A stretch of 7,197 nt of DNA, from assembly GCA_025352915.1 (NCBI GenBank), contig JANXSA010000702.1, positions 1 through 7,197 of the forward strand, read 5' to 3'. Source of the DNA: Rhodospirillales bacterium (GTDB lineage: Bacteria > Pseudomonadota > Alphaproteobacteria > Acetobacterales > Acetobacteraceae). Of the stretch, positions 5,691-7,197 are shown piece after piece (the first letter of the stretch is position 1; the number at the start of each line of letters is the position of its first letter). The notes below the pieces were generated by a model that ran no database searches, was not told the origin of the DNA, and worked only from the letters and a program-made list of their open reading frames with translations. The position numbers and the translations under genes are program-made.

Positions 5691-6908
5691 TCACCCCTCG
5701 ACACGCCAGCGCCAGAAGTCGCCGCCTTCGCGGGTCATGAAGTTGGACAGCACCATGCGGTGCACTTCGCTGGCGCCGTCCACCAGCCGCGCCTGCCGCG
5801 CGTAACGGTAGATCCACTCCACCGGCGTATCCTTGGAATACCCTCGCGCGCCCAGCAGTTGGAGCGCCGTATCCGCCGCCTTGTGCAGTGCGTCGGCCAC
5901 CACGATCTTGGCCATCGACACTTCCTTGCGCGCGAAGTCGCCCTGGTCGAGTAGCCAGGCGGCTTTCATCGTCAGCAGGCGGCCGATTTCGATCTCCATC
6001 GCCGCCTGCCCGATCAGCGTCTGCACGCTCTCATGATCGATCAGCCGCCCGCCAAAGCTGCGGCGCTTTTGCACATGCTCCATGGCGATCTCCAGGCAAC
6101 GCCGCGCTAGCCCGGTCCAGCGCATGCAGTGGGTAAGCCGGGCCGGACCAAGGCGAATCTGCGTCAGCTTCAGCCCGTCGCCCACCTCCATCAGCCGGTT
6201 CTCGTCGGGGATTTCCAGCCCGTCGAACTCGATCTCGCAGTGCCCGCCATGTTCCTCCGGCCCCATGATCTCGATGCGCCGGATGATGCGCCAGCCCGGC
6301 TGGTCGCGATGAAACAGGAAAGACGTGAGGCCCTTGCGCTCATCGGCCGAGGTGCGGGCGATCAGGATGAAATGCGCGGCCGACTCGGCCCCGGTGATGA
6401 ACCACTTGCGGCCATGCACCTTCCAGCCGGCGTTAGTGCGCACTGCCTCGGTATTGGTGAGCGACGGGTCGGAGCCGCAGCCGCCGCCATCCTCGTCCAT
6501 CGGCTCGGTCATGATGAAGCTGCTGTTCACGGCTCCGTCGATCACCGGCTGCAGCCACCAGTCCTGCTGCGCCTTGGTCGCCACCTGCGCCATCACCCGC
6601 ATGTTGCCGTCGTCCGGCGCCGAGCAATTGAAGCACACCGGCCCGAAGATCGAGCGGTTCATTTCCTCGTACAGCACCGCCTGCTCGACCATCTTGAGCC
6701 CGCCGCCGCCGCGCGCTGTCGGCGATTGCAGCGCCCAGATGCCCATCGCCTTGGTCTCCCGCCGCAATTCGGCGAGCAGGCCCATGTTGATGTTTTCATG
6801 GACGTCGTAGCTGGCGCGATCGCGCTCCAGCGGGATCAGCCGCTCATCGACGAAGCGGCGAATGGCGAGGCGCTTGGCCTCGATGTCGGGCGAGATGGTG
6901 AACTGCAT
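5691..6908 (-). CDS. Acyl-CoA dehydrogenase, ACAD10/11-like
   Basis: This 405-residue flavoenzyme oxidises an acyl-CoA at the alpha-beta bond and passes electrons to ETF. The N-terminal helical domain is about 1-125 and includes NCSAPDDGNM (94-103). The central beta domain has FIMTEP (131-136) and GRKWFITGAE (166-175), which contact FAD and substrate. The C-terminal helical domain includes KRRSFGGRL (281-289), LLGARGY (351-357) and VDGASEVHR (376-384). At the position of the medium-chain catalytic Glu (YEGT motif) this protein has Asp377, as I recall for ACAD10/11 relatives. Sequence after TEP is a few residues longer than usual and Gly/Asp-rich (137-147). The ATG at 6908 has GGAGG (6914-6918) five bases upstream; the frame remains open upstream but shows no family sequence there. 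It stands alone, convergent with the amino-acid operon, and its substrate is unknown. Confidence 0.92.
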   Translation of the reverse strand: MQFTISPDIEAKRLAIRRFVDERLIPLERDRASYDVHENINMGLLAELRRETKAMGIWALQSPTARGGGGLKMVEQAVLYEEMNRSIFGPVCFNCSAPDDGNMRVMAQVATKAQQDWWLQPVIDGAVNSSFIMTEPMDEDGGGCGSDPSLTNTEAVRTNAGWKVHGRKWFITGAESAAHFILIARTSADERKGLTSFLFHRDQPGWRIIRRIEIMGPEEHGGHCEIEFDGLEIPDENRLMEVGDGLKLTQIRLGPARLTHCMRWTGLARRCLEIAMEHVQKRRSFGGRLIDHESVQTLIGQAAMEIEIGRLLTMKAAWLLDQGDFARKEVSMAKIVVADALHKAADTALQLLGARGYSKDTPVEWIYRYARQARLVDGASEVHRMVLSNFMTREGGDFWRWRVEG

Positions 6909-7083
6909 GGCGTCCTCCGCAGGTTGATCGCAGTATCGCGCCTCGCGCCGCGTGCCGCCAGGGTGGGCATAGCGTGATCCGAGGCAATCGGCGAACCAGG
7001 CAAGCTGCGGCGACTCCATCGCTGCTCGGCATCGACCGGCAAACCCGCCTGCTGGGCCAGGCGGCGTCCTGCACCATGTTGGC
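6909..7083. promoter_or_regulatory. Intergenic region upstream of the acyl-CoA dehydrogenase gene
   Basis: This 175-base gap lies between the xerC stop and the dehydrogenase start, both on the minus strand, and should hold the dehydrogenase promoter. The minus strand has GATACT near 6931-6936 as a weak -10, with no matching -35. A short hairpin (7047-7051 with 7058-7062, GCCTG/CAGGC) lies about 20 bases past the xerC stop and is too weak to call a terminator. No gene is seen in any frame. GGAGG at 6914-6918 (minus strand) is the dehydrogenase ribosome binding site. Confidence 0.4.
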
Positions 7084-7197
7084 CTATCCGCGCGGATGCG
7101 TCCGCTTCCACACCGCCATGAGCTGCGCCGTATCCACCGCCGTATAGCGCTGCGTCGTCGACAGGCTGGCATGGCCCAGCAAATCCTGGATGGTGCG
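7084..7197 (-). CDS. xerC: Tyrosine recombinase XerC, C-terminal 37 residues (partial)
   Basis: The minus strand is open from the window edge to TAG at 7084-7086. It encodes the end of a tyrosine site-specific recombinase. [14 protein letters not shown] contains the late catalytic His of the family (in LGH) and the nucleophilic Tyr (residue 18 of the fragment). XerC works with XerD at dif sites to resolve chromosome dimers. The tail after the tyrosine ([17 protein letters not shown]) matches what I recall of alphaproteobacterial XerC better than XerD or phage integrases. The rest of the gene lies beyond 7197. An integrase of a mobile element is the alternative; no attachment site or cargo pattern points that way. 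Confidence 0.85.
   Translation of the reverse strand, partial: RTIQDLLGHASLSTTQRYTAVDTAQLMAVWKRTHPRG

Noticed and set aside
6129..6977. A 282-codon plus-strand frame opposite the acyl-CoA dehydrogenase
   Set aside because: Antisense shadow rich in His, Arg and Ala; the minus strand here encodes unmistakable dehydrogenase motifs.
6909..7172. An 88-codon N-terminal extension of the acyl-CoA dehydrogenase
   Set aside because: The frame is open but Arg/Cys-rich, overlaps the xerC end out of frame, and a good GGAGG site precedes the ATG at 6908.
7084..7197. Integrase of a mobile element at the right edge
   Set aside because: The C-terminal sequence fits housekeeping XerC, and no tRNA, attachment-site repeats or phage-like genes are seen nearby.

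Overview
The window is high-GC, densely packed bacterial DNA with strong G/C preference at third codon positions. Together with the XerC tail and the GC-rich palindromic intergenic repeats, this suggests an alphaproteobacterium, perhaps Acetobacteraceae/Rhodospirillales. That placement is an inference from style and motifs, not from a marker gene.

Layout. Positions 1-51 may hold the last codons of a plus-strand gene. Positions 52-108 hold a palindromic repeat element. Two minus-strand genes follow, read right to left: a small membrane protein with a VanZ-like tail (1694 to 1248), then an M20 deacylase of the ArgE/DapE type (1230 to 109), 17 bases apart. A 63-base divergent region (1695-1757) carries a TTGACC hexamer and a 13-base interrupted palindrome. 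It leads into a tightly coupled plus-strand operon of three genes: a threonine-synthase-like fold-type II PLP enzyme (1758-2891), an M81/MlrC-type metallohydrolase (2891-4435, joined by a TAATG overlap) and a DSD1/D-threonine-aldolase-type fold-type III PLP enzyme (4432-5553, joined by an ATGA overlap). A multi-hairpin element (5554-5690) contains a second copy of the first repeat. It separates this operon from a convergent minus-strand acyl-CoA dehydrogenase of the ACAD10/11-like type (6908 to 5691). The window ends in the last 37 codons of a minus-strand tyrosine recombinase, almost certainly xerC (7084-7197).

How the genes may work together. The three overlapping plus-strand genes plus the divergent deacylase look like one catabolic cassette. 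Two hydrolases (M20 and M81) could release amino acids from N-acyl or peptide-like precursors. Two PLP enzymes of unrelated folds could then act on the released amino acids, one probably on a D- or beta-hydroxy amino acid. The substrate cannot be read from the sequence, and no transporter or regulator lies in the window. The cassette is bracketed by two directly oriented copies of the intergenic repeat (46 of 50 bases identical). The acyl-CoA dehydrogenase and xerC look like separate neighbouring units. No tRNA, rRNA, CRISPR array or insertion sequence was seen.
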